From an uncultured Anaerotignum sp. (lineage in GTDB: Bacteria; Bacillota; Clostridia; Lachnospirales; Anaerotignaceae), in the NCBI GenBank assembly GCA_944381385.1, contig CALWKZ010000073.1, forward strand, positions 1-43,684: a stretch of 43,684 nucleotides of DNA, given 5' to 3'. Shown here piece by piece: positions 32,720 to 40,367 of this stretch. Each line of letters starts with the position of its first letter. Within the stretch, counting starts at the first letter, position 1. The notes under the pieces are model-generated. The model ran no database searches and was not told the DNA's origin. It was given only the letters and a program-made list of their open reading frames with translations. Both the position numbers and the translations under genes were made by a program.

Positions 32720-34374
32720 CAAAGAGGATTTTCCGTGCCATATTCTATGTGACACTGGTCATACTGATTGCGGCGATGGTAATTATTTTGGCCTTTATCC
32801 GGGATTTCAACAAAAATAATTATCGTGAGCAAATGAAAAATGAAGCGGAGTATATCGCTGATGGGCTGTCCTATGGCGGTATCTCCTATTTGGAAGGACT
32901 GCCCAAGGACAGCAACCGCATTACATGGATTGATGAGGACGGCGTAGTGCTTTACGATTCCCAGGCGGACGCCTCTACCATGGAAAACCATAAGGAAAGG
33001 GAAGAGGTCCAGGAAGCGTTGGCTACGGGCCGGGGAGAAAGTTCCCGCTACTCCACCACCCTGGCGGAGAAAACAGAAAACTACGCCTTGCGGCTGGATG
33101 ACGGCACGGTGCTGCGTATTTCCGCCACAACGCTGACGACGCTGAGTATTTTTCTTTCCATGACACAGCCCATGGCGGTGGCGCTGGTGCTGGCCTTGGT
33201 ATTGGCTTTGTTCCTGGCCTCCAAAACATCCAAGCATATTACAAAGCCATTGGAGGAAGTGGATCTGGAGCATCCGGAACAGGCGCTGGTTTACGATGAG
33301 CTGTCTCCCTTCCTGCGGCGGATCTCCGCGCAGAACCGGCAGATCCAGCGGCAGATGCGGGAGATGCAGCGCAGACAGAGGGAGTTCCGTACCATTACGG
33401 AGAATATGCAGGAGGGGATACTGGTGCTGGATACCAGAGGAGAGGTCCTTTCCTATAATACGGGCGCTATGCGGCTGATGGGCATAGACAGCATTACGGA
33501 AAAGGAAAATATCTATACCTTAAATCGAAGCGAAGGCTTCCGTACCTGCGTAGAGGCGGCCCTCCATGGGAAACACGAGGAAATTACCATGGAACAGGGG
33601 GGCAGAAGCTATCAGCTCTTAGCCAATCCGGTCATGGAAGAGAACACGGTGGTTGGCGCGGTGCTGGTGCTGTTTGACAATACGGAAAAGGCGGAGCGGG
33701 AGAAGCTGCGCAGGGAATTTACGGCTAATGTGTCCCATGAGCTGAAAACGCCGCTGACCTCTATTTCCGGTTTTGCGGAAATCATCAAAAATGGCATGGT
33801 TCGTCAGGAGGATGTGCCGCGTTTTGCGGAAAATATTTACCAGGAGGCCCAACGGCTGATTTCTATGGTACAGGATATCATACAGCTTTCCCGGCTGGAT
33901 GAGGGCGACAGCGGTATGGAAAAGATACCGGTGGATTTGGCGGCGGTAGCCCAAAGTGCCATTTCCCGCCTGCGTCCGCTGGCGGAGCAAAAGGGCATCA
34001 GCCTTCAGACAGATACAGAGCCGGCACAGATCATGGGAGTTCCTCATGTGCTGGAGGAAATCATTTATAATTTGTGCGATAACGCGATCTTGTATAACAG
34101 AGAAAAGGGAAGTGTGCATTTGCAGGTGAAAAAAGAAGGCGATCAGGCTGTTGTGATCGTCAGTGATACGGGTATCGGCATTCCTTATGAGGAGCAGGAG
34201 CGGGTATTTGAACGGTTCTACCGTGTCAGCCGCAGCCGTTCCAAAGAAGTGGAAGGGACCGGGCTGGGCCTGTCTATTGTCAAGCATGGGGCTATGCTCC
34301 ATAATGCGTCACTTTCTCTGGAGAGTGAACCGGAGAAGGGCACAGTAATCCGGCTGATTTTTCCTGCAAAGTAA
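32716..34374 (+). CDS. phoR: PhoR, phosphate sensor histidine kinase
   Basis: A 552-residue membrane kinase. Helices at about 7-28 and 148-168 flank an extracytoplasmic sensor of about 120 residues, followed by a short HAMP-like linker ([15 protein letters not shown]), a PAS-type domain (about 225-325, [20 protein letters not shown]), the H-box [12 protein letters not shown] with H341, the N-box [15 protein letters not shown]1 DTGIGIP, F-box [10 protein letters not shown] and G2 [13 protein letters not shown]. This is the architecture of Firmicute PhoR. It phosphorylates PhoP when phosphate is scarce. It is the last gene of a nine-gene phosphate regulon and is followed by a strong terminator. 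Confidence 0.95.
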   Translation: MTKRIFRAIFYVTLVILIAAMVIILAFIRDFNKNNYREQMKNEAEYIADGLSYGGISYLEGLPKDSNRITWIDEDGVVLYDSQADASTMENHKEREEVQEALATGRGESSRYSTTLAEKTENYALRLDDGTVLRISATTLTTLSIFLSMTQPMAVALVLALVLALFLASKTSKHITKPLEEVDLEHPEQALVYDELSPFLRRISAQNRQIQRQMREMQRRQREFRTITENMQEGILVLDTRGEVLSYNTGAMRLMGIDSITEKENIYTLNRSEGFRTCVEAALHGKHEEITMEQGGRSYQLLANPVMEENTVVGAVLVLFDNTEKAEREKLRREFTANVSHELKTPLTSISGFAEIIKNGMVRQEDVPRFAENIYQEAQRLISMVQDIIQLSRLDEGDSGMEKIPVDLAAVAQSAISRLRPLAEQKGISLQTDTEPAQIMGVPHVLEEIIYNLCDNAILYNREKGSVHLQVKKEGDQAVVIVSDTGIGIPYEEQERVFERFYRVSRSRSKEVEGTGLGLSIVKHGAMLHNASLSLESEPEKGTVIRLIFPAK

Positions 34375-34432
34375 GGAACGAAATATAAAGGTTCTATAAA
34401 GCTGTCTTTTGGCAGTGTTTGTAAATAAGAAA

Positions 34433-34480
34433 AAAGTACGAATTTTCTGAATTTTCGGAATAATTCGTACTTTCTTTTTT
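34433..34480 (+). terminator. Terminator of the pho operon
   Basis: AAAGTACGAATT (34433-34444) pairs perfectly with AATTCGTACTTT (34462-34473), followed by C and seven T. The loop contains TTCTGAA and TTCGGAA repeats. Confidence 0.9.
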
Positions 34481-34845
34481 TGTGCGTCATAACAGAACCC
34501 AAAAAATGGGAATTTTCTCTTAGAAAAAACGGGCCAAAACTGAAAAAATAGAGGGTTTTTCAAAAATAGAAGAAAAACCCTTCTGTGCGTTTTTGCAAGC
34601 CATAACGCTGCGTTCTTTAATTTTTTGGGAGAGTTTTCCCCATACGAAAAAAGTAAAATGTACTAAAACAAATACATGAAAATTGTGAGGAAAAACCATA
34701 AAAAAAAGAAATAAATTGTTTTTGACGGAATTTCTGCAAAAAAACAGGGATTTACGGAAAAAATGCAGAACCAAAAACGCGGCAGGAGGGGGAAACTTTA
34801 CAGAAATAAACCGCCAAAATATGGATAAAAATAGGTTTTTTCGTA
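34481..34845. other. AT-rich non-coding stretch upstream of the permease promoter
   Basis: No gene is supported; open frames on both strands are of lysine- or phenylalanine-rich low complexity. A 10-bp inverted repeat, AGGGTTTTTC (34552-34561) with GAAAAACCCT (34572-34581), is followed on the minus strand by a T-rich tract. Confidence 0.4.
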
Positions 34846-34875
34846 TTGACTGTCCATTTGAGGTATCCATTATAT
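34846..34875 (+). promoter_or_regulatory. Promoter of the APC permease
   Basis: TTGACT (34846-34851) and TTATAT (34870-34875) are 18 bp apart. The start of transcription near 34882 would leave a leader of about 215 nt. Confidence 0.6.
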
Positions 34876-34884
34876 TGAGAAATA

Positions 34885-35100
34885 ACAATAGAATATCGCC
34901 CGAAGACGCTCGGTTTTTCCTCCCTTTTGTGAAGGAAGTGCAGAGCTGAGTATGACCGCGGATACTGGCGGCGATATTTTACGGTTCATTTATGTTTTTG
35001 CCGGACGCTATCGCGGCGACTGGGTAAAACAACATTTGGTTCTTAGGAACACGGCAATTATTTACTCCATTTATATTATGATACAAAAGGAGGTTTGTCT
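34885..35100 (+). promoter_or_regulatory. Riboswitch-like structured leader of the APC permease
   Basis: A 9-bp helix joins AATATCGCC (34892-34900) and GGCGATATT (34970-34978). It encloses three small hairpins: CCGA/TCGG (34900-34913), TTCCT/AGGAA (34917-34937) and AGTAT/ATACT around 34949-34966. The 3' strand of the closing helix, GCGATA (34971-34976), can pair instead with TATCGC (35009-35014) further down, which makes two mutually exclusive folds. The ribosome binding site AAAGGAGGT lies at the end of the leader. This is the outline of an aptamer with a switching helix. I recognise no known class. Confidence 0.5.
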
Positions 35101-36549
35101 ATGTCTGGAAAACAACAACAAGAAGGTGCGTTTAAGAAGGATTTGCGTAAGATTGACATTTGGGCGTTAGCCCTTGGCGCAATCATCGGTTGGGGCTGCT
35201 TCGTTATGCCCGGTACTAACTTCCTGCCCAAAGCGGGCCCCATTGGTTCCATTGTGGGTCTGATGCTGGGTGCCTGCATTATCTGTATCATCAGTATCAG
35301 CTACGGCTACATGATTCGGAAATTCCCTCTTTCCGGCGGTGAGTTCGTATATGCTGACTCCGCTTTCGGCAAAAAACACGCTTTTGTCTGCGGCTGGATG
35401 ATCGTTTTGGCATACTGGTCCCTGATCCCTCTGAACTCTACGGCTCTTGCCATGGTTTCTCGGTATATCATTCCCGGTTCGCCTTTCCAGGTAGGTTACC
35501 TGTATACCATTGCCGGCTGGGACGTATATCTGGGTGAGATCGCTCTGGCGTATGCGTTTATCATTGGTCTGGGTATTGTCAACATCAAAGGCGTTAAAAG
35601 CGCCGGCTGGTTCCAGACACTGGTTGCGGTTGCCCTGTTTGGTTCCGTTATGTTCGTATTGATAGGCGTATTGCTGACAAAACCTGACTTTACCAATCTG
35701 CAGCCTCATTTCCTTTCCACAGAAGATGGCGGCAGCAAATTTGCACAGATCATGGCCATCGTTGCATTTACACCATATTGCTTCGTAGGTTTTGACTGTA
35801 TCCCGCAGGCGGCGGAGGAATACAGCTTCTCCCATAAGGCTGCTTTGGGACTGATGATTACGGCGATCCTCATCGGCGGTATCATCTATTCCGCAGTTGT
35901 ATTCGTTACATCTGTTGTAGATCCTTGGCAGACTATGCTGGCTTCCAATCCTGACTGGGCGACTGGCGAAATGATTTTGAAATCTATCGGTTATGTGGGC
36001 GTATTCTTTATCGGTCTGGCGATGCTGTGTGCCGTTGTTGCTAGTATCAACGGTTTCTACCTGGCATCCAGCCGTCTGCTGTACTCCATGTCCTATGCAG
36101 ACGCTCTGCCCGCAAAATTTGCGCACCTGTCTCCTCAGGGCACACCGAAAACAGGTATTATCTTCATGATGGTTCTGGCGCTGATCGCTCCTTGGTTCGG
36201 CCGTCAGGTACTGACATGGATCGTAGATATGACTTGTGTAGGCGCTGGTATGGGCTTTACATATACCTGCGCATCTGCAGCAGTTGTTGCGAAAAGAGAC
36301 GGCGAAACAAAACAGATGTGGATCAGTATCCTGGGTGTTGCGGTAGCTTCCGTATTCCTGATCATTACATTTGTACCCGGCATGCCCGGCTTCCTGTCTG
36401 TACCTTCCTTCATCATTCTGGGTGTTTGGGTGGTTATCGGTATCATCTTCTACTTCTCCATCAAGCAGCGTTATATCAATGGTAAGTGGAAGGGAGTATC
36501 CGTTGAACAGATTCTGTATTCTAAGATGAAAGAAGAAGGCAAGATCTGA
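35101..36549 (+). CDS. APC-family amino acid permease
   Basis: A 482-residue integral membrane protein with about 12 helices. The first helix LALGAIIGWGCFVMPGTNFLPKAGP has the unwound GxG-type motif of the APC superfamily, followed by YGYMIRKFPLSGGEFVYADSAFGKKHAFVCGW and AFTPYCFVGFDCIPQAAEEYSF. ATG 35101 is used because AAAGGAGGT precedes it by six bases. Probable substrates are amino acids; the next gene cluster degrades beta-alanine, so alanine or beta-alanine is a fair guess but not shown by sequence. It has its own promoter, an unusual structured leader and a strong terminator. Confidence 0.9.
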   Translation: MSGKQQQEGAFKKDLRKIDIWALALGAIIGWGCFVMPGTNFLPKAGPIGSIVGLMLGACIICIISISYGYMIRKFPLSGGEFVYADSAFGKKHAFVCGWMIVLAYWSLIPLNSTALAMVSRYIIPGSPFQVGYLYTIAGWDVYLGEIALAYAFIIGLGIVNIKGVKSAGWFQTLVAVALFGSVMFVLIGVLLTKPDFTNLQPHFLSTEDGGSKFAQIMAIVAFTPYCFVGFDCIPQAAEEYSFSHKAALGLMITAILIGGIIYSAVVFVTSVVDPWQTMLASNPDWATGEMILKSIGYVGVFFIGLAMLCAVVASINGFYLASSRLLYSMSYADALPAKFAHLSPQGTPKTGIIFMMVLALIAPWFGRQVLTWIVDMTCVGAGMGFTYTCASAAVVAKRDGETKQMWISILGVAVASVFLIITFVPGMPGFLSVPSFIILGVWVVIGIIFYFSIKQRYINGKWKGVSVEQILYSKMKEEGKI

Positions 36550-36613
36550 TCTCTGACAGCTTCGGTTGTTTCGCGGTAGAGAAAGATTTTGCAAAAGAAT
36601 CATAAGTTGTTCC

Positions 36614-36650
36614 AGAGTATGACGTCGAAATAAGACGTCATACTCTTTTT
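36614..36650 (+). terminator. Terminator of the APC permease
   Basis: AGAGTATGACGTC (36614-36626), loop GAAATAA, GACGTCATACTCT (36634-36646), then T to 36650. The stem is a perfect 13 bp. Confidence 0.92.
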
Positions 36651-37291
36651 ATATGGAAAAATCAAAAGGGGCATCTGCGCAGGAAAGAGAGAAACATGTC
36701 TTATACTTCCATAGGATAGCTGGGGCTGTTAATGCCGCTGGGAAGAGCCCATTTCCTTTTGGCAATAAAAAACCTGGGTGAGCAAAAGAGCGCCTGAAGA
36801 GCCATAAGAGGCGGCAGAACCGTTTTGCCGCACCGCAGAAGGAGAAAGAACCAGGCAGGGGGCGGAAAGAAGGGCCAGACAGAGAAATGACGAAGACAAA
36901 GGGATATTTTTGAGGAGTGGGAAAGGCTGTTGTCAGGAGCTGAGGAAGAAGGAAAGGTCTGTGGGAGAAGTTAATTTGACAGGGGAAAAGGAATACTGTC
37001 CCTACGGAAAGAAGGATGCTGCATAGGATCGGGAGCTCCTTCGTGGTTATTGCATAAGCCCTGAGATGTTTTTCCGATAGAAATGGAGCTGGCAGCGGAG
37101 GGAAAGGAGATAAAGCAGGTTTTTATCCATAAAAAAAGCCCTCTGAAGGAAGGGAAGGCGTGTGGAATGGATCGCCGCAGAGATTCCCTGTAAGAAGTCA
37201 GTATTTCCGTTTGAACTGCTCCTTACAGGGAATTCATTGGCCTGTTTCTTTATGGAGTTGTGTTTTTTTGGCCGATTACTTTTTGTGTAAC
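36651..37291. other. Purine-rich gap without a recognisable gene
   Basis: About 640 bases, unusually rich in A and G on the plus strand, with no credible open frame on either strand. Only a pyrimidine-derived Ser/Leu/Pro-rich minus-strand frame without a start is seen around 36735-36920. It may be decayed coding sequence or hold an RNA gene. The 12-bp inverted repeat at 37183-37233 is its most definite structure. Confidence 0.4.
37183..37233. repeat. 12-bp perfect inverted repeat with 27-nt loop
   Basis: ATTCCCTGTAAG (37183-37194) and CTTACAGGGAAT (37222-37233). There is no T-run on either side, so it is not an ordinary terminator. It sits 58 bases beyond the end of the MerR gene on the opposite strand. 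Confidence 0.6.
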
Positions 37292-38155
37292 CTACGCTTT
37301 TTTTACGGGGATGATTATTTTTGTGATATGGTTTTCCTCGTTACCAATATCAACTGGGGAAATGACGTATTCTTCTGAAATAGGACCAGAAATTTCATAG
37401 CCGTGTTGATTGAGCCATTTAATGGCTTTGGCGTGGACCTGAATGATCTCGTCATTCTTTCCGACGTGGATGGCGGTTACCGCCGTAAAACCGCCGAATT
37501 TTTTAAATTCGGGGCTGGGTCTGGATTCGCTAACCTGAATACTGGCTTCCAGATCGCAGTCCTTGTTGAAAAATTGCTCCAGAGGAGCGTTATGATAAGT
37601 TAGGATAACGGGACCGGTGACGTTCAGATTTTGCTTGCTTGCCATTTCAAACAGCTCAAACCAGCGGTCTACCGATACATCTGCATTGTGATAATCAGAT
37701 TTGATTCTGCGTGTGAAGATTACGTCTGTGACAGGGATTTTTTCAATGCGTATGCCGCCGTCATCTGCATTTTCCGTATCGGCTGCCTGAAGGATCATAT
37801 CGCCTTCGTGGAGCCGTTCCAGAAGCCGTTCACCGACGGCATACTGCTCTTGAAGCTCATGGATCGTTTGAGAAATTTCGTCCATCCTCGTAACGATACA
37901 CTGTTCCATGACAGTAGTATCGCTATTATAAATGATGGACTGAATCTCTTTCAGAGAAACGCCCAGCAGCCGCAGCTTCCGAATGATGAACAGGGTCAAA
38001 AGCTGGGTATGTTCATAATAGCGATAGTTACTGCCTTCTTTTCGGTACTGCGGAACAAGCAGACCGATCTTATCGTAATAACGTAGTGTTTTTACCGGCA
38101 CATTACAAAGTGAGGATACTTTGCCTATGGAATAATAATTTGAGCGCTCAGACAT
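37292..38155 (-). CDS. MerR-family regulator with GyrI-like effector domain
   Basis: A 287-residue transcription activator/repressor. The N-terminal MerR domain (6-75) is textbook: YSIGKVSSLCNVPVKTLRYYDKIGLL and the wing NYRYYEHTQLLTLFIIRKLRLLGVSLKEI. A dimerising helix (about 85-120) leads to a C-terminal GyrI-like/BmrR-type ligand-binding domain (about 130-287) containing VILTYHNAPLEQ, FKKFGGFTAVTAIH and ISEEYVISP. ATG 38155 is chosen because AAAGGAG precedes it and the upstream residues are not MerR-like. It has its own promoter and lies directly downstream of the CoA-transferase gene on the same strand, so it may control the beta-alanine genes. The effector is unknown. Confidence 0.9.
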   Translation of the reverse strand: MSERSNYYSIGKVSSLCNVPVKTLRYYDKIGLLVPQYRKEGSNYRYYEHTQLLTLFIIRKLRLLGVSLKEIQSIIYNSDTTVMEQCIVTRMDEISQTIHELQEQYAVGERLLERLHEGDMILQAADTENADDGGIRIEKIPVTDVIFTRRIKSDYHNADVSVDRWFELFEMASKQNLNVTGPVILTYHNAPLEQFFNKDCDLEASIQVSESRPSPEFKKFGGFTAVTAIHVGKNDEIIQVHAKAIKWLNQHGYEISGPISEEYVISPVDIGNEENHITKIIIPVKKA

Positions 38156-38207
38156 GGCTGTTACTCCTTTCTTCGTAGTGTATCCAGTGGGTTTTTGCCC
38201 ATAGCTT

Positions 38208-38237
38208 ATTATATCGAATGGACAAAAGAAATTGCAA
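38208..38237 (-). promoter_or_regulatory. Promoter of the MerR gene (TTGCAA-N18-TATAAT)
   Basis: On the minus strand TTGCAA (38237-38232) and TATAAT (38213-38208) with 18 bp between them. The -35 lies inside the palindrome ATTGCAAT, and it overlaps the noncoding gap behind the CoA-transferase stop. Confidence 0.65.
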
Positions 38238-38256
38238 TATTTTATACTGTGAAGTA

Positions 38257-39450
38257 TCAAATCGTATTATTCTTGCGAAGTTCTTCCAGTTTTTCAGGAG
38301 AATAGCCCAAAAGCTGGCTGTAAACGGCATCGTTGTCCTCGCCCAGCAGAGGAGCGCCTTTCTGTACTTCGTCCGGTTCTCCATGAATCTTGATAGGGGT
38401 GCCGGGGATACGAATTTCTGTATCCATACCTTTCTGGTATACGTTCCAAAGCATATTTCTGGATTGCAGCTGAGGATGCTCTGCTGCTTCGGGGATATTC
38501 AGGATTACGCCGAAGGGGATTGCCAGAGCAGTGATGATGTCTTCCAGTTCAGCGATAGTCTTTGTCATGGTCCATTCTTCAATGATGGGCTTCAGACCGT
38601 TCAAATAGTTGTCGCAGCGATCCAGGTTTGTTTTGTACAGAGGGTTTTCGATAAGATCCTCTCTGCCCATGGCGCCGCAGAGACCTGCGAACATCTTGTC
38701 TGTGCCGCAGCCCATAACAAATTCGCCGTCCTTCGCCCGGAAGGAGTCAAAAGGTGCGATACTGGGGTCCTGATTGCCTGCACGATGAGGGGTTTTGCCG
38801 GCGATAGTATATTCCACAACAAAGTTTTCCATAACGGAGAACAGTGTGTCAACCATGGCAACGTCGATACGGCGGCCTACACCTGTTTTTTCCCGTTCAT
38901 ACAGGGCCATCAAAATGCCCATGCAAAGCTGTGCGCCGGAGTAGTTATCCGCGATGGAAGGACCGATTTTGCACGGAGGGCCATCTGCAAAGCCTGTAAC
39001 GCTCATCATGCCGCTCATAGCCTGTGCAACGATGTCGTAGCAGGGGCGGGAAGCCAGAGGGCCTTCCAAACCGAAGCCGCTGATGGAGCCGTAAATAATA
39101 CGAGGGTTGATTTCTTTCAATACTTCATAAGAGAAGCCCAGTTTTTCCAAAACGCCTACTTTGTAGTTTTCGCAGACAACGTCGGCGGTTTTTACCAGTT
39201 CCCGGAAGATTTCTTTGCCTTCATCGGAAGCCAGATTCAGTGTGATACCTTTTTTATTACGGTTGATGTATGCGTAGTAGCCGCTGAAATCATTTTTCAT
39301 GGGGCCCCAGCCGCGGGTCTGGTCGCCTGTGCCGGGACGTTCGATCTTAATAACTTCTGCACCGTGATCCGCCAGGTTCATTGTGCAGTAGGGGCCGCTG
39401 TAAGCCTGTGTCAAGTCTAATACGCGGATACCTTCCAATGGTCTGTTCAT
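38257..39450 (-). CDS. CaiB/BaiF-type (class III) CoA-transferase, probably for beta-alanine
   Basis: A 397-residue class III CoA-transferase. Family blocks are MNRPLEGIRVLDLTQAYSGPYCTMNLADHGAEVIKIERPG (1-40), RNKKGITLNLASDEG (64-78) and GRRIDVAMVD; the catalytic Asp should be D168 in IADNYSG. Enzymes of this class activate 2-hydroxy or beta-substituted acids in amino-acid fermenters (for example HadA and FldA). The upstream gene encodes a beta-alanyl-CoA ammonia-lyase, so the likely reaction is transfer of CoA to beta-alanine from acetyl-, propionyl- or acryloyl-CoA. The start at 39450 follows AGAGGTGT. A hairpin terminator separates it from the lyase gene. Family certain, substrate inferred. 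Confidence 0.88.
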   Translation of the reverse strand: MNRPLEGIRVLDLTQAYSGPYCTMNLADHGAEVIKIERPGTGDQTRGWGPMKNDFSGYYAYINRNKKGITLNLASDEGKEIFRELVKTADVVCENYKVGVLEKLGFSYEVLKEINPRIIYGSISGFGLEGPLASRPCYDIVAQAMSGMMSVTGFADGPPCKIGPSIADNYSGAQLCMGILMALYEREKTGVGRRIDVAMVDTLFSVMENFVVEYTIAGKTPHRAGNQDPSIAPFDSFRAKDGEFVMGCGTDKMFAGLCGAMGREDLIENPLYKTNLDRCDNYLNGLKPIIEEWTMTKTIAELEDIITALAIPFGVILNIPEAAEHPQLQSRNMLWNVYQKGMDTEIRIPGTPIKIHGEPDEVQKGAPLLGEDNDAVYSQLLGYSPEKLEELRKNNTI

Positions 39451-39512
39451 AGGGTGACACCTCTTTCTTTGGTTGTAGTATGGACAATGATCTTTGAAAA
39501 GGGTATGTATAC

Positions 39513-39548
39513 AAAAATCCCAAAACGAAGATTCGTGATGGGATTTTT
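39513..39548 (-). terminator. Terminator between the ammonia-lyase and CoA-transferase genes
   Basis: AAAAATCCCA and TGGGATTTTT (10 bp) with an inner ACGAA/TTCGT pairing. The flanking GGTATG and CATACC could extend it. On the minus strand the stem ends in TTTTT, so it may uncouple high lyase expression from the downstream genes. Confidence 0.6.
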
Positions 39549-39590
39549 GGTCATACCGTTATGCCGCTTTTTTTTGGGAGGGCAAAGGAA

Positions 39591-40040
39591 TTATTCGGGA
39601 TGTTTTGCATCCTTGAAGGAAGATTCCTGAGGACCTCTCTGGTCTTTCTTTGCGATGTACAGGCTGCCTGTTGCTCTACCGCACAGTACAGGAGGTTCAC
39701 AAGCTGTTGCTGCTGTGTGCGCGATGCCTGTCATATCTGCGTCTGTCTGGTTCAGCATAGTAGCAACCTTCCATGCTTCAAATTTGCAGGTGTAGGACTG
39801 ATTGCCAACTTTTTCGATCCAGCCGTGGTATTCCATGAAATCGCCTACATAAACAGGAGCTGTGAATTCGATGTCTTTGTAGCCCAGGAACAAGCTGATG
39901 TCGCCGTCAACATAAACCATCAGTTCTGTACCAACATCGCCCCACTGGTTTACGATTCTAGCGCCGTTTACCAGATCGCCAACATAGTGACCGTCTTTTG
40001 CGCTCATCATCAGATGATGTACTACCTTTTTACCTACCAT
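39591..40040 (-). CDS. acl: Beta-alanyl-CoA:ammonia lyase
   Basis: A 149-residue single-domain hot-dog protein. It opens MVGKKVVHHLMMSAKD and contains NGARIVNQWGDVGTELMVY, DISLFLGYKDIEFTAPVYVGD and FMEYHGWIEKVGNQSYTC. From memory it is nearly identical over long stretches to the beta-alanyl-CoA:ammonia lyases (Acl1/Acl2) of C. propionicum, about 145 residues, which form pentamers. The enzyme reversibly eliminates ammonia from beta-alanyl-CoA to give acryloyl-CoA, the same intermediate the LcdABC dehydratase makes from lactate. A related enzyme, 3-aminobutyryl-CoA ammonia-lyase (Kal) of lysine fermentation, is the main alternative; no kamA, kce or other lysine genes are here. The ribosome binding site AAGGAGGAA is strong, as expected for a protein that can be very abundant. 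Confidence 0.88.
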   Translation of the reverse strand: MVGKKVVHHLMMSAKDGHYVGDLVNGARIVNQWGDVGTELMVYVDGDISLFLGYKDIEFTAPVYVGDFMEYHGWIEKVGNQSYTCKFEAWKVATMLNQTDADMTGIAHTAATACEPPVLCGRATGSLYIAKKDQRGPQESSFKDAKHPE

Positions 40041-40093
40041 AACAAATTCCTCCTTTTTATTTTTAGTGGCTTGTTGTTTTCTATGTCTTTACT

Positions 40094-40121
40094 TTAGTAC
40101 ATACTCCAAATGGAAAGTCAA
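40094..40121 (-). promoter_or_regulatory. Candidate promoter of acl
   Basis: On the minus strand TTGACT (40121-40116) is followed after 16 bp by TACTAA (40099-40094), a weak -10. The spacer carries the dyad TCCA-TT-TGGA, a possible regulator site. Confidence 0.4.
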
Positions 40122-40156
40122 CAGGGCATAAAAACTTTTTTTCGAGGGTTTTAATG

Positions 40157-40192
40157 AAAAAATAAAGAAACTCTCCATTTACTGGAGGTTTC
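40157..40192 (-). terminator. Second terminator-like hairpin behind ilvN
   Basis: On the minus strand GAAACCTCCA-GTAAA-TGGAGAGTTTC (one bulged base) is followed by TTTATTTTTT. It stands upstream of the acl promoter and would insulate acl from ilvN readthrough. Confidence 0.6.
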
Positions 40193-40325
40193 AAAAAGGC
40201 GGAAAACATATGTTTTTCAGGGGGAGACGGGGGAAAATAAGGAGAAAATACATGATTTTCGGGGAGAGTTTTTTTTGAAAAAAATATGGGGGTTTTTATG
40301 GAAAAATGGGAAAAAATATAAAATT

Positions 40326-40362
40326 AAAAACATCCTCCACCTTTGTGCGAGAGGATGTTTTT
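40326..40362 (-). terminator. Terminator of the leuB-ilvB-ilvN operon
   Basis: On the minus strand AAAAACATCCTC pairs with GAGGATGTTTTT (12 bp), followed by AATTTT, six bases after the ilvN stop. Confidence 0.85.
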
Positions 40363-40367
40363 CATAG

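Larger units (their letters stand above)
40041..40367. other. Intergenic region between acl and ilvN
   Basis: No gene. It holds the acl promoter, two minus-strand hairpins, a perfect 14-bp palindrome AAAACATATGTTTT (40203-40216), and a dyad GAAAAT-N5-ATTTTC (40244-40260). The plus strand is G- and A-rich with runs of five G. Confidence 0.5.

Noticed and set aside
34441-34455. CodY-like box (13 of 15 matches to AATTTTCWGAAAATT) behind phoR
   Set aside because: It lies in the loop and arms of the phoR terminator, over 400 bases from the permease promoter, in very AT-rich DNA where such matches are expected by chance.
34520-34888. 122-codon minus-strand open frame
   Set aside because: Phe/Leu/Ser-rich translation produced by A-runs on the plus strand, with no ribosome binding site; it also overlaps the permease promoter.
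34949-34975. ACCGCGG in the permease leader, resembling the T-box element
   Set aside because: A T-box needs UGGN before ACC to pair with the tRNA acceptor end, a specifier stem and a terminator. Here the preceding bases are TATG and none of the other parts is present.
36735-36920. Minus-strand frame with a signal-peptide-like hydrophobic stretch
   Set aside because: It has no start codon or ribosome binding site, and its Ser/Leu/Pro composition is what reverse-complemented purine-rich DNA gives.
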